Positions 22,456-34,366 of a stretch of DNA of 64,000 nucleotides are shown one piece after another. Position numbers and translations under genes: made by a program. The notes below the pieces were generated by a model that was given only the letters and a program-made list of their open reading frames with translations, was not told the origin of the DNA and did not search any database. The stretch is from Mycocentrospora acerina (Eukaryota > Ascomycota > Dothideomycetes > Pleosporales), in assembly GCA_022701365.1 (NCBI GenBank), contig JAKUHH010000230.1, forward strand, positions 124,001-188,000. Direction: 5' to 3'. Position 1 is the first letter of the stretch. Each line of letters begins with the position of its first letter.

Positions 22456-24972
22456 TCATGCAAAGCCATAAACGCCACCTTGCTCCTAAAAAAAAGTTAG
22501 CATAAAATTCAAATCAAAGTTCAAATCAACAATAGACATGACATCAAGCATACCTGAAACTTTAGCTGGTGATCTCTCAAATCTGCCCACAGCCTAAATT
22601 CCGTCTCCTCGTCAATAGTGGTACCCGCCACACCCTCGAGACCCTCTGGGCTCGCCCTCTCCAGCCGACTCAGGATATCAAGAAATTTGTACAGATAATC
22701 TTGATGCTGGAGGGCGACGCTGCCTTTTCGCTCCTTGGGGACTTCAAGCAGGGTGCTCGCAATGGAGCGGATTTTCTGAGTCTGTGTCGGAATGAATCGT
22801 AAGCTTGCGATCGGACTGATGACATTTGGGCGGAACAAAAAGGTAGTCGAGCACGAGAGGGAGAGGTGGGCGTCGACATCGTAGAGGAAATCAGAGTCTT
22901 GGGAGCGAGAGTGCAGACTTACGAACGAGTCGCCGTTGGGCTCCATGTTCACCATGTCGATACTGCCGAGGACTACGAGCAGGTCCTTGACCACTTGTTC
23001 GCGCTCGTCCGACATAATTTTCTCGAGCGCGTCGGTGTCGCCGGGCGAACTGGCCACAAACTTATCTAGTCCTGCTGCGAGGAGGCTGGGCGAACTGTGC
23101 ATCCCCATCTGTGATTTACTATTGTGTTTGTCGAGCAGCAGGAAATACTTTTCCACTAGATTCGAGCGAGTGGCCAAGTGGCTGGCATAAATGTTTGCCT
23201 TTTGAATCTCATAGCGGCGCGAGTCCTGAATCTCGATCCCATTATAGCTGTTCATGGCGGGATCTCGTAAACCGGAATATTCGGGCATAGGCGGGTAGTA
23301 GGGCTGCTGTGCGAGCCCAACCTCTCGTCCTGCTCTTGGCCTCACTTTGAGGACTTCGGGAATGGTGTCCAGAATCTGCCTACAGCGCTGCAGACTCAGC
23401 TCAAATATGCGCTGCTGTCGATCCCAGTCGAACAGCTCATCTGCACCAAAAGCCATCTCTGCTGTTGACAACGCAGAGTAGGATAGGAACACCTTGACAT
23501 TGAGAACGAACCCAGTCAACAGGGAAACACCCGTTTGTCGTTGATGCTCGATTGCGTGCGGGAAAATATGGACATCATCGACCTCGACGGGCAAAGGGGG
23601 TAGTGGCTCCGCTGGTGTAGGAGGCGCAATGGTCAATTCTGAAAACGAGGTACCGAGCTGCTGCATGGTCCTGGCTCAATTTTAGCATGTCTGATAGCCC
23701 GGAGATGGCAGAGAAACACTCACCGTATCCCCACAAACACGGTCCAAAAGACTCGCCGTCCAATCTCTTCGGTGATGTGATCCAATTTGGCGTCCCTCGA
23801 ACCGTCAAAATTGGCCCCGCCCCAACTTCCAGGAGTACTGGCGAGAGACGAGTATCCGCGGTCAGACGACCTGTGGAGACCCAGCGAGCGGATGATAGAC
23901 AGTGTTTCTGCAAAATACAGTCGCAGCTGGCGCCACTGGAAAACATATGCTCCTGTCAAGCCCAGGAAGTAGCTCGTGCAGGCATCGTAGACGTTCAAAG
24001 ACGGCTTGTCGAGATAGCCTGGCCCACGCGCCTGGGCGCACACCTCTCGACACTTGTCGACGAGGGCAAGATGCGAGGGGTATTCATGGCGAGTCTGGGC
24101 CTTGAGATGCAGGCGCGGCTTGCGTGGAAACGACGATACGAGGGTGGCGATCATGGAGGCGAGTAGAGCCAAGAAGGCCGGGTTGGTGTAGTCCTCCCTG
24201 CGCTCCCAGGCCTCGCGGAACGAGGGCTCGTGGGGAAAGGGACACAACGGGTGGATGAACATGAAGAAGTCGTCGATGAGGGCGTTCATGGTGGACAGAG
24301 GGCATATGGCCTCGGCGGAGAGCTGGGCCGGGTGCGACGACTGCAGCTGGGCCAGGGCATGGGCGGCGTTGGTGGGCGAGTGCGGCGACGAGTGGCCCGA
24401 GAGGGAGTCATCGTTGAGGCGGCGCTTCTTGATGGCCTCGGCATGCCTATTGGGAGGTCCTCGACGGCGGCTGGGGCGCTCAAAGGTGCATGGGATATCG
24501 AGGGCGACGCAGGCGCGACATGGCGGGCCCGACTCATCGCACTGTAGAGGCAGGCAGGTCAGCACGAGGGGCGTGTGGTGGTTATTGCGTGTGTTGGGCA
24601 GGCGACTCGACTCACCTTGACCTTGCGGATGCTGCACGAGTCGCAGGCCTTGCGCAGGCGGTTGGGCTTGAGCTGCTGGGGCGTGACGGGCGAGTGCTGT
24701 GGCTGGGGGTGGGCGGCATGTGGGCTGAGGCCGTGGTTCTGGAGGGCCTGCTGGGCCTGCAGCGCCTCGTTGATGTTCTCGAGCTTGGTAAAGGGCTGGG
24801 CGGCGTCGAGCAGCTGCTGGTGCACGTGAGTGTGAGCGTGCTGCTGGTGCTGGAGCTGGTGCTGGAGCTGCTGGCCCTGGCCTTGGGCCTGCGCCTGCAC
24901 CTGCACACTGTCGCCGGGGCGGTAGACGGACGTGTAGTCGTCGCGCGAGGGTGGAGGTGGAGGGTACGACAT
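22456..24972 (-). CDS. Zn2Cys6 binuclear-cluster transcription factor
   Basis: Five exons on the minus strand: 24972-24616, 24541-23724, 23670-22923, 22781-22554 and 22485-22456, about 726 residues. The N-terminus is Gln/His-rich. The zinc cluster is perfect, C-x2-C-x6-C-x6-C-x2-C-x6-C, with the first intron between its second and third Cys (KACDSCSIRKVK / CDESGPPCRACVALDIPC). A basic tail RRRGPPNRHAEAIKKRRL follows, then a fungal transcription-factor middle domain (FFMFIHPLCPFPHEPSF; LGLTGAYVFQWRQLRLYF; SLGLHRSSDRGYSS). The RRGPPNRHAE signature resembles the glucose/cellulase-sensing regulator group (COL-26/BglR-like), an inference only. The 141-nt third intron (22782-22922) is in phase and stop-free, so it may be retained. 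The last exon is uncertain: this model ends after 10 codons, while another frame stays open about 60 codons. Confidence 0.85.
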
Positions 24973-25952
24973 GCTCGCTACGAGGTTCTCCCGCGATGAC
25001 GATGCAAGACAGCTGCGTGCCTGGCGGGCCTGGCCGTGTTGAGCTTGGGGGGAGGGAAATAGTGAGAGAGATGTCCAATAATGCGCCCGTCACGCTGAGC
25101 ACAGCAGCAGTAGCCGTAGTCGCAAAGCTCGGGATGGCGTCACGAAGCAAACACCTACCTGCACGCGCACAATTTGTCTGGCGCCTTTTGCTCTGCTCTG
25201 CTCTCTCTGCTCTGCTCTGCTCTGCTCGCAACAAAAGTTTTCCGAGCGACCTCGACTGCTCACCCTTTGCGCAATCCAGTCGCTCCCGGGAAGTGTCGGC
25301 CCGGCCTCAGCGCGCTGCGAGCTCCTTTGACAGACTACGTGGATAGCAACGTCTGGGGTAGTGCTACGCGCATGTCGGCCGTAATCGCATCCCAAATGCT
25401 ACCGAACCTGGCCTTGCATTGTCCGTCGTGTTGCGCGTACCAGCCTTTGCCTTTGCCTTTACATAACGCACGTACGTCACGCTGAGCGTGCCCGAGTTGC
25501 ATTGACCCATTGACCCATTGCCCCCCAGTCACCCTTTTCAGCGCGCTGCTTTGCCGTTGTGTCATCGCCTTAGTGAGGCTCACGCCAATCGCCCAATGCC
25601 ATTTGCTGCTCTCCTGAAAAGGGACGTGACAGGAAGCATAAGCTCAAGTTGGCGAATGAAAACTGATCGTCGCTGATAACGTCTAACCGAATCAAGACCC
25701 GGCGCCTGGTCTCTTCCGTTCCGCCTGCACCTTCCGTTCCGACCTTATTATCTGGTCCAACCAAAGTAACCACATTCGGTGATGCACTTTCCTTCACTCA
25801 ACGTCACACGTCTAAACGTCCCCTGGCCACACGCTACAATATCCACTCGATTCGTGATAGGCTCCAATTCGAATCACCAAAAGTTGCTGACTTCTTACAA
25901 CATCCTCAGCCCCCTCTATATACTACACACCGCATATCCTCCGTCCTCCATC
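24973..25952. other. Intergenic: promoter of the Zn2Cys6 gene and 3' flank of POL5
   Basis: The region includes a GCTCT pentanucleotide repeat at 25190-25228, and no gene is recognised. The long minus-strand frame that runs through 24973-25234 is an upstream extension without a plausible start. Confidence 0.5.
25190..25228. repeat. (GCTCT)n repeat
   Basis: An imperfect run of about seven GCTCT units, about 220-255 bp upstream of the Zn2Cys6 start codon. Confidence 0.8.
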
Positions 25953-28900
25953 TTATTTCCCCTGCTGCCTCGTCCCAACCGACCAGTTCTGGAACTGCGT
26001 GAAGAGCACTGGCTGCAGCGGCGATTTCTTGTCCGCAAACCACTGCTTCTGCGTCTGTGCATACACATCAACCACCCCATCGTAGTTTGCCTTGTCCAGC
26101 CCAACAAGCACCTTTACAATATGCAAACTGGCGCTGCTGCACACGTCCGCATGCAATTTGGCTCCATTGCCCATCTTCGCCTCCTCGTGAATGGCCTTGA
26201 GACTTGCCCATACTGCCTCGACGTCTGACGGCTTGGGAAGAGGAGTCTTGTTCCTCCGGCTGGCAAAGTACGTCTTGAGCGTTTTGGCAGCTTTGTCAGC
26301 CAGTTGCTTGTTCGCGTTAGCGCGCGTCCGGCGGAGCACGGGAAGGAGCGCGTCCAGCGTCAGTGGGTTCGAGTACTGCTTCTCCAGATAGATCGCCAGT
26401 AGGTCGAGAACCCGAGACTTGAACTGAACAATGTTCTGTTTGGCGTCTTGTCGTTCCTTCTTGTTGTTCGTCTCTTTGCTGCGCTGCTGGAAGATCTTGC
26501 TGAGCTGCGGATCTAATGCCTCCATTTGCTCGTCGTCCATGTCTGATTCGTCAGACGTGTCCTCGCCCTCGGGGTTGAGCTTCGACGTCTGAAGCGTCAT
26601 AGATAGAAGATTGTTGAATTGAGTGAGCTCTGCGTCGTCTTCGCTCTCATCGTCGTCATCGTCCTCACTCGAGGAATCAGTGTCCGAATCATCCGAATCG
26701 TCACCGTCCGACTTCGACTCCCCGTCAATCATCTCCACATCTGATGCATCCTCTGAATCATCGTCAGACCCCGCCTCCTCACCCTCTCCATCATCTTGAT
26801 TAAACAGCTCCTTTTGACCCTCGAGATTCTCCTCCGTGTCAAGAACGTCAGTAAGTGATTGTAGTCCCTCTGAGCTTATCTCGGATGCGAAAATAGAAAA
26901 GGCTTCCTCTGCGATCTTGCGGAACAATGTGCGTGGGTTGCCTAGGAAAGAGAGTATAATCTCGACGAATACATCGTGGCTCTCTTCTCCCGAATCAGGC
27001 TGTTTCTTCGACATTGCCTTACGGGATGTATCCAAGTCATCAAGCATCATGACTGCATCTCCGTCACCGTTGTAGACTTGGAGTAATGTGAGCGAGTAGA
27101 GTAAAATGAACCCTTCGGCAGCCATCTTATTTCCAGCAATCGAACCCTATGGTAAAGAACGTTAGCAAGATCCAATAGAATGAGAAAAAACGAACATACC
27201 TTGGCAGATATAGCGTCCAGAGTTTGAGAAGCCTTCTCCATGGTCTTCAAGACAGGCTTATCTGCCTTGAATGCCAAGTCCAAAGACTTGGACGATGTAG
27301 CCTTAGTTCGAATCATACCAACAATCATCAGAGCGAAAGCTGAACGCGAGCCAATGCCGACACCGAGGAGCTTGGTGAGACATGAAGAAAGGCGCTCCTG
27401 GAACATGTTCCTGCTCCGCTCACTGATGACAGGAAGAGGCACCTTGCTAGTTTTCGCACTCTTGCTGGGGATGAAGTAAGCATACTCTACTAGCACCTCC
27501 AGAATCTTGTGTAGCCAGTTATCCTTCTCAATATCATCCTCAGAAAGTTCTTCATATCTCTTGTAGTGCTTGACAGTATTCAAGAGTAGGTCGGCAATCG
27601 TCTGACGGCGGCTATCTGCGACAACTTGGTCTTCGCTTTCTGGTCGTAGGATTAGAGAGTTAAGGTGACGCACAATCTTCTTCAAAGTATCGTCGTCTGT
27701 CGATAGAAGAATTTGTTCAAGAGTCTTGGTCTTGGTGGCCTGGTCAGAGTCGATGCTGCCATTCTTCGTTGTGAGTGCGACGAATATGGACAGAGCCGAG
27801 CTAGGTTCCTGCTGAACTCTTATTTGGAAAGTATTTAGGGCAGCTATCGCTGCGTTGTGCAGGAACCTGTCTTCCTTCTTGCTTTGGTTGACGAGTGTTC
27901 GCATGAGATTTGGACTGAACAATGCTGGAATGGCCCACTCTGGGACACGGACAATCATGCTACTTAAAAGTTTGAATCCCCATGATTTACGTTCGTGGGA
28001 AGAGGCCAAGGAGAACAAATTGTCTAGTTATGTTAGCAGTGCCATGAATTGATAATGATGAACCTACTATCAACAGTGTCAAGCCAGAACTGGGGAAAAT
28101 CCACCTTGGGCATGTCTTTTCCCTTTGCTCTAACCAACTCGTCTCGGCGGAGAATTTCAGATAAAACCAAATCCCACGCAAATGTAGGGTTCGGGTTTGC
28201 GGCCCCTGACTTGACATCGTCCTCTTTGCCGTTCGTAGAGTCGCCCCGGAAGTTCTCCTTCAGTGTCTTAGCCAGGCGGGCACGCTCCTTCTTATCCAGA
28301 GGATCTTTTTTGTGCCAGACTCCTTCCGGCAGAGCGTTTTCGTAGCTCGCCCTGACAGTAAGCCATACGGCTACTCCCTCGGGTGTGCTGACAAGCTTGA
28401 ACGTGCTCAAACGTTCGACCATCTCTTCTGCGCATTTTTGATACTGTGGCTGGGCCTTCAGGCTCTTCACAGCCTCGACAAGAACCATGCCACATTCTTC
28501 GCGGAGCCAGGGTACGTCGCGTGCCATTTCGTAGACGTGGTCTAGAAGCGAATTCCAGCTCTCTAGAGATAGCGTGGGCTCGATGACTATTGAAGATTGC
28601 ATTATAGCCTTGTAGCCGAACAACTTTCCAATCAGATGATCTCGCCTTTCCTTTAGATTGTTAGCTATGATATTATTCTCAACTCATCATGTAGACATAC
28701 TCGTCCTGGCACGTTGCCTACAACTTTGGTCTTCTCCTCCACCATCTTGATAATGGCATCGACATCGAGTTGCAAGCCTTCAATCTTAATCGCATTCTGG
28801 CCAAAGATTTGTCGCAGCAACTCCGTGAGGGTGAGAGAAAACCCAACCCTAGCAGCTTTCCGTTGACTGCAAAGACCCTTGATCAAGCGATTGAGCGCCG

Positions 28901-29123
28901 TCTCCACCTCCTTCGCAGCAGGCTGATTCTCAGGCGAGAACTTCACAATGAGCTGTTTGGCGGCTTCAAATCGCACGTCGTCTGCTTCGGCAGCTAGATC
29001 TTCGTAGAGCTTAGATAGCTTGAGATGCGCTTCGTCAAGCTGTCGGCGGCGTTTGGGAGGTGCCTCTTCGACATTGCTACCTTGGACAGGCTCGCGCTCT
29101 CTTTTCTTGTTCTTGCTTCCCAT
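25953..29123 (-). CDS. POL5: Pol5/Mybbp1a-like nucleolar protein
   Basis: Four exons on the minus strand: 29123-28701, 28650-28068, 28023-27200 and 27146-25953, 1007 residues, with introns of 50, 44 and 53 nt. The N-terminus has a basic start (MGSKNKKREREP) and the family helices (LSKLYEDLAAEADDVRFEAAKQL; LCSQRKAARVGFSLTLTELL; RERRDHLIGKLFGYKAI). HEAT-like repeats continue (DHVYEMARDVPWLREECG; WAIPALFSPNLMRTLVNQ), then a very acidic stretch of Asp, Glu and Ser at about residues 730-830 and a C-terminal helical region. Pol5 carries a historical polymerase name, but its role in yeast is in rRNA synthesis and ribosome assembly in the nucleolus. Three tandem 26-bp repeats lie upstream of the start. 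Splice phases (0, 1, 0) were checked and all fit. Confidence 0.93.
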
Positions 29124-32100
29124 GTTCGTTATCGCGAGTGTCTAATCTCGTGGTGATTGAGAAGTCGTCCTGCAGGGAAGTCGCGACTCTGAACTTTTTT
29201 TGACGCTAGAAGCAAGCCGGTCTAGCGCTTCCCCACATCCGGAACAATTTCGGACCGTGGGTTGAGATGATTGACTGCATTCTAGTTCGCGAGCGTTGCT
29301 GAGCAGGCATGGTATTCCATGTTCTCACGAATGACAATGATACCATGCTTTCATGAATGGCGATGATACTACGTGCTCGCTAATGACAATGATCGACCGT
29401 CGGAGCTTCAGTCGCTTGCTATCATTGTTGAGAGGGCTCAGGGTTCGTGTTTTATCGGAACCAATAATAATGATACGTCACAGCGGAGATAATTGAGAAG
29501 GAGCTATAGCTTGTCGAGATTATCCAATACTCCAGTCGATAGCAGAGCAGAGCATGGGTATTAACGCGACTCAAGACATATAAACTCCTGATCGTAGCAA
29601 CAATTGATGTGTCAATCTCCCTTGTGCTTGATCTTCGCTTGCCGTATCATCGTCGCCTAAAAGACTTTTGATTGACTAGGTACAGAAAAGCGAGCTTGCA
29701 CTCTGCATGAAAGAATTTGTAAAGAGTGGCTCCTTGAAAGGTTTTATACTGTCTACTGCACGACTGATCCACATGAACGGTTAATCGCGTCGGCTTGACA
29801 CAGGCTTCAGGGCGGGTCGGTGAAGCGTCTCCCCTTGCGCTGATGTGCAGCTGTGGGTAGGACATCCACACTAAACGCCCTCAATAGCGGTCACATCAAA
29901 GAAACATGCTGTTGAGTAATGCCACAAATGCTCAAAGGGAAACAAATGCAACCATGAAACTCAAGTGCAAAGGACAAGTGCTATTAAGGAGTGTTAAGGG
30001 ACAAATCCCATTGGACCCCCTTTGTTGTTTTTGACAAGAAAAGCATGTCACCCAGAGTCAGAGTATGAAGTGGGAGGCTAGACCTGCGAGCTCGAACAGG
30101 CGGTGGCTATGCTTATTGCGGCAAAGAGCTACAGCAACCGCCGCTGAAACGCCTGCTTGCGGATCGCACTCGCTCGTCGAAACCTTCGCCGACTCCACGA
30201 CCGTGAAGAAGTTTGCGTGCACAAAAGCTCGGATGCATTCGGCCTGCTGCTGACGTACGACAAAAGAAATTGAGGCTAATTGCTAAAAACCTAGGGTCCT
30301 TGAAACGCAAGGGACGTCAGCGGGTCTGGGGTATCCAAAAATCCCTTACGGCGTTACTCGAAGCCCCGTGACAGGGCGCACGATGCGCATTTTGGGAAGT
30401 TTGTTTACGTCCAAGCCAACGCGTCTACCTGGAAACCACACGCGACCAGTCGCATGCATCTTCACAAGCGTCGCGATTGGCTGCCTGTACCCACAGAAGA
30501 GGGGTCACCGGTGGGTGGTGGGGTCCGGTATGAAGGCTTTGTGCACACGGTTGCTGGGGGCAGGGCCGCGTTCTCGAACGATGGTCAGCCCGCCCCCAAA
30601 GGATGACACAGACGCTTTGTTTTGCTAGTCGTGCGCGCGAGGGTTGTGCCATGTTGGATCATCTCGGCGCAAAACAAGGTGTTCACGAATAGACTGGGAA
30701 ATCTCCAATCTCAGTCTCGTTTGTCTATGACGTTGAGGGGATGTCGTAATCGAGATGCTGTAGCCGCAGCTCGATCGCAAAGACACACTAGGATGCCGGG
30801 CAGCCATGGAGTCTCGCCTTTCCGGTTTTATGCACCGTATCCGGCATAAGGCTGTCAGATCAGAGGGCGAACGGGCCGTGGACAGCTCTCCTGCTCACCC
30901 AGCGGCGCGTATGACTCGCCAGTTGTGCGCGCGATGGCGGGAGATTCCCTCACGCCTGCTCCAACGGGCATGGCGGGCAACAAGGTGCTTCTTCTGGACT
31001 GGAGGCTTTGACCAACCGCAACGCGCAACCGCCTTGTCTACACTGAGCAATTCCCTGGTAACGGATGCCAAGCACGTGCTATGTACGGATGACGAAAGAC
31101 GTCTGGCGAGCTGACACCGGAGTTGCCGTGGCAAAACAGCAGTGGGAGTCGATGAGGCTGTTTGCCAGGACCCTGCTAGCTGCAGCAAAGCTTGCCGGCA
31201 CACATGTTTGGGGCTTCTACGGTAGTTGCTGGCGGACGTTTGGTCTCCCCGGGAGACGAGAGTTAGGTTACACAGACACGAAGCAGCCGTCGGAGAGAAC
31301 TTCTGCTTATTCAGGAGCCGGTGCAGCAGTTGAGCGGAGAGAGTTCACCTAATTTTCTAGGGCTACAGGCAGCATGCTGGTAGCAGCGTGATCCGTGCCA
31401 GACTGCTCTGGCAACGGAGACGAGCAGGGCATGGCTTGCAGAATACGAGACTGTGCGGCGCATTGCATGGGACGCTGCACCGCCGCGCGCGCTGGGGCAG
31501 ACCGAAGCAGACGGAAGCAGACATCAGAAGCAAGCGCGCGTGGTTACTTGGTCTTGCAACAAGCAGCAGGGTAACCACAGTGACGCTGCGCAGTGGAATG
31601 TTGGTTGGCCGGCTGCGAACGGTTGTTTACACACCATGCAGGCGGGGCTAGCTGCAGGCGTGCCTGAGACGCGATCACGATGGGGCCATGGATACGCAGA
31701 TGCATCATGGATGCGCCTCGCTTTCACACGCACACGGCGTGTCAATTAGAGAGCAGCAGGCGGCGGATCCGCAGCGCGTGCAGCCAAAAGTGCAGTTTGC
31801 GTGTGAGAGAAGCAACCTGCCCCAGAGCACCCTTGTCCCGCTGCCACGGCCGCCAACAGGCGTAATATTGGCCTCTAGTGAAGCCTCCGGCGTGCAAGCG
31901 CGTAAAAGCGCTCAGACCAGCCCTCTAACCTCACGGCAGCAGGTTACCCCAGCAGCAGATGCAAGCTCGGCGTCCTCAAATCCAGCTGAGCAACCGCCGT
32001 GTTCTCTTCCTCTTAACCCTTCTGCCTCCCAAGAAGGTCCATTGCCCCCCCTTCACCACCGCTGCGGGTTATTGGAAGACGGACTCTTGCTTGCATCTCC

Positions 32101-32426
32101 TCGGGCAGTCGCTACACACCCGCCAGCACCTTCGCTTGCCCTCTGCCCATCGACGTCGCCCGCCAGTCCATGTGCTGCCCATAACGACCCGTCCCGGCCA
32201 GCCTCGAACCCTCAACCCCCCCAGCACCCACCGCTACCGCGAGCATCTTCAGATTGGAATTAGTTTTCTCATCCTGCATGCTTATCGGCACATCACCGGC
32301 CGCCCGTGTCCCGTCCGCCGCCAGTGAGCAGCAGCCGCAGCAGAGACAAAGAGGACGAGGTCGCCCACACACGCTCGCTGCACACGCCGTCCAGCACCCG
32401 CACACACGCCCTCCCCGTACGCCAGC
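29124..32426. other. 3.3 kb divergent intergenic region between POL5 and the CDC25-like gene
   Basis: Many overlapping frames of 60-190 codons lie on both strands, a result of GC-rich, stop-poor DNA at 30.0-32.4 kb. None shows a domain or credible splice structure. Part of 31.7-32.4 kb is C-rich and leads into the CDC25 start, so it is probably promoter and leader. Three tandem repeats at 29317-29394 are listed separately. Confidence 0.5.
29317..29394. repeat. Three tandem imperfect 26-bp repeats upstream of POL5
   Basis: Units at 29317-29342, 29343-29368 and 29369-29394 each follow the pattern CCATG-(T/C)-TCTCACGAATGACAATGATA with a few changes. They are contiguous, equal in length and lie 194-271 bp from the POL5 start. 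Confidence 0.85.
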
Positions 32427-34366
32427 ATGGAGATGTCGTCGCCACTCGCAGCAATGCACCCGCCACCCATTCCTGGCCCATGGGGCTACCGACGCGACCT
32501 GCCCCAGTCGAAGCCGCTCTTCTCATCGCACAACCTCGGGCCCAAGAGCTTCAACTTTCGAGACATGAGCATGAGGAAGGGTGGAGGAGACTACTTTACT
32601 CTGCAGTCCATCCGCGGCTCGTCGCCCACGGCCAGCCTGGCAGCCGACATGTCGCAGAACCTGCACGTCGACCAGAGGTATGCCCGCCCTTGCATAGCAC
32701 CTTCCGTGTGCGGCTGCTAATTCTTTGTTGTAGCCCCCAGCTCGCAACGCCCCGTCGCTCTCTTTTCACGTCGAGTCTATTCCAGCAAATGGAGTCACGA
32801 GGTAAGCGGGTTGTGCAATGGGCTTTGCCATTGCCTTTGTCCTCGACAATGCCATTGGCAATATTATGGGTTGGACTACAAGTGCTGACTGCGTCTTCAG
32901 AAGTGGAAGGAACCATTACCCCACCCATTAGATGGGAAGGCGTGACAACTCCGCCAATCCCCTCGTCGTCGCCCTGCTTTGCGCCCGACTCGATGGACAT
33001 CTCCCCTCTGCCCCACAAAGCCCCCTTTAGCTTCATCAACGGCCGTGTCCTCCCACTGCTGTCACCCTCGCCAGAAACCACACCAATTACTGACGACGAT
33101 ATGCTTTCACCGTGCGAGCTGCCGACGCCTCCATCGAGCGCCAACTCTGGCCTGGATATCTCGCGGCCGGTGTCTGCTGCCGAGTCAGTTCTTGTACCAC
33201 TAAACTTTGCCCTCCCCTGCTAACCCCCTCCAGACGTAAAAAGACCATCCTTTTCCGACCATCTCTTCCCCGCTTCAAGAACTACTCAACTAACACAGTA
33301 TCCTTCAAGCAACAAGAGAACAATCCTCTGCCTGCCTTCAAGTTCGGTGCTGGACCTGGTGATTTTGACAGCATATCAACACCCACTCTTGATGAGTGCT
33401 TTGCTGCGTCTCCACCCCAAGAACGCCGTAGCGGGTCGCTCTTCACCTCGAAGCCCAAGCCCTTCAATGCTCATGCCAACGTGTCTCGTGCCAGTGGCTC
33501 GCCTCTTGCTGCCGTTAGGAAGCCCTCTGCCCCTCGTCGAAGCAAGTTCAGAAGGTCGTTGAGTATGTTCGAGAGCCCTGGCGAAGTGATGAATGCCAAG
33601 CAAGACAAGGAGAACTACCAGCCAAGTGGTCTGCAATCTGTGATGGATATTGATGATGCACCTGCTCTAAAGCTTCCTCACTTCACTCCCAGCGAACCCG
33701 AAAGCCTTCCTCGCATCGATCATGACACATTGATCGACGTTCTCGATGGTGCATACGATCATGTCTATGGAGAGAAATTTGTCATTGATTGTCGCTTCGA
33801 GTATGAATACAACGGCGGACACATTGAAGGTGCTTTGAACTTCTGTGACAAGGAGCAGCTAGCAGATCGACTATTCAACGCTCCATCAAGCGCTAACACG
33901 TTACTAATCCTCCACTGCGAATACTCTGCGCATCGCGCACCCCTCATGTAAGCTTCTCTATGCGTTTTCATACCATCATTTACTAATCTTTCTCAGGGCC
34001 AAGTTTGTTCGTTCACATGACCGCAAGGAAAATGCTCATCGTTATCCTGCCCTCAACTTTCCTGAAGTGTACATTCTTGATGGTGGCTACAGTTCTTTCT
34101 TCCACTCACATGCAACCCGCTGCTTTCCGCAAAATTATCTTCGTATGGATGCTAAGGAACACGAGCAATCTTGTGAACGTGGGCTCAACAAGCTTAGGCA
34201 ACGCAAGCAGCTTAACCGTGCACAGACCTTTGCTTTTGGGCAACACTCCTGCCAGATGGAGGACAGTCCCACAGCCTTAGGCCGCACAAGAAGTGGCAAT
34301 AACCTCTTCACACTTAGCGACGAATCTGGACGCATAGGGGCCTCTCGTCGTATGGCTTCTTACTAG
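32427..34366 (+). CDS. CDC25: Cdc25-type M-phase inducer phosphatase
   Basis: Five exons: 32427-32677, 32734-32801, 32901-33183, 33234-33947 and 33997-34366, 561 residues. Introns are 49-99 nt, and all phases agree. The N-terminal half is Ser/Pro-rich and likely regulatory. The rhodanese-like catalytic domain begins about residue 370 (IDHDTLIDVLDGAYDHVYGE; VIDCRFEYEYNGGHIEGALN) and holds the active site HCEYSAHRAP with Cys429 and Arg435. The last intron falls just after it, and the next exon reads AKFVRSHDRKENAHRYP and YILDGGYSSFF, as in the family. The enzyme removes inhibitory phosphate from Cdk1 to start mitosis. Names in other fungi are cdc25, nimT and MIH1. The C-terminus has Arg/Ser sites but no domain. 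Confidence 0.96.

Noticed and set aside
24973..25234. Upstream extension of the Zn2Cys6 frame to 25234
   Set aside because: It runs in a frame that is not continuous with the spliced exon 1, crosses promoter repeats and has no plausible start.
25779..26228. 149-codon plus-strand frame
   Set aside because: It is antisense to the conserved POL5 C-terminus and its 3' flank.
31688..32263. 191-codon plus-strand frame upstream of CDC25
   Set aside because: Ser/Pro/Ala-rich translation of C-rich leader-like DNA with several equally long overlapping frames.
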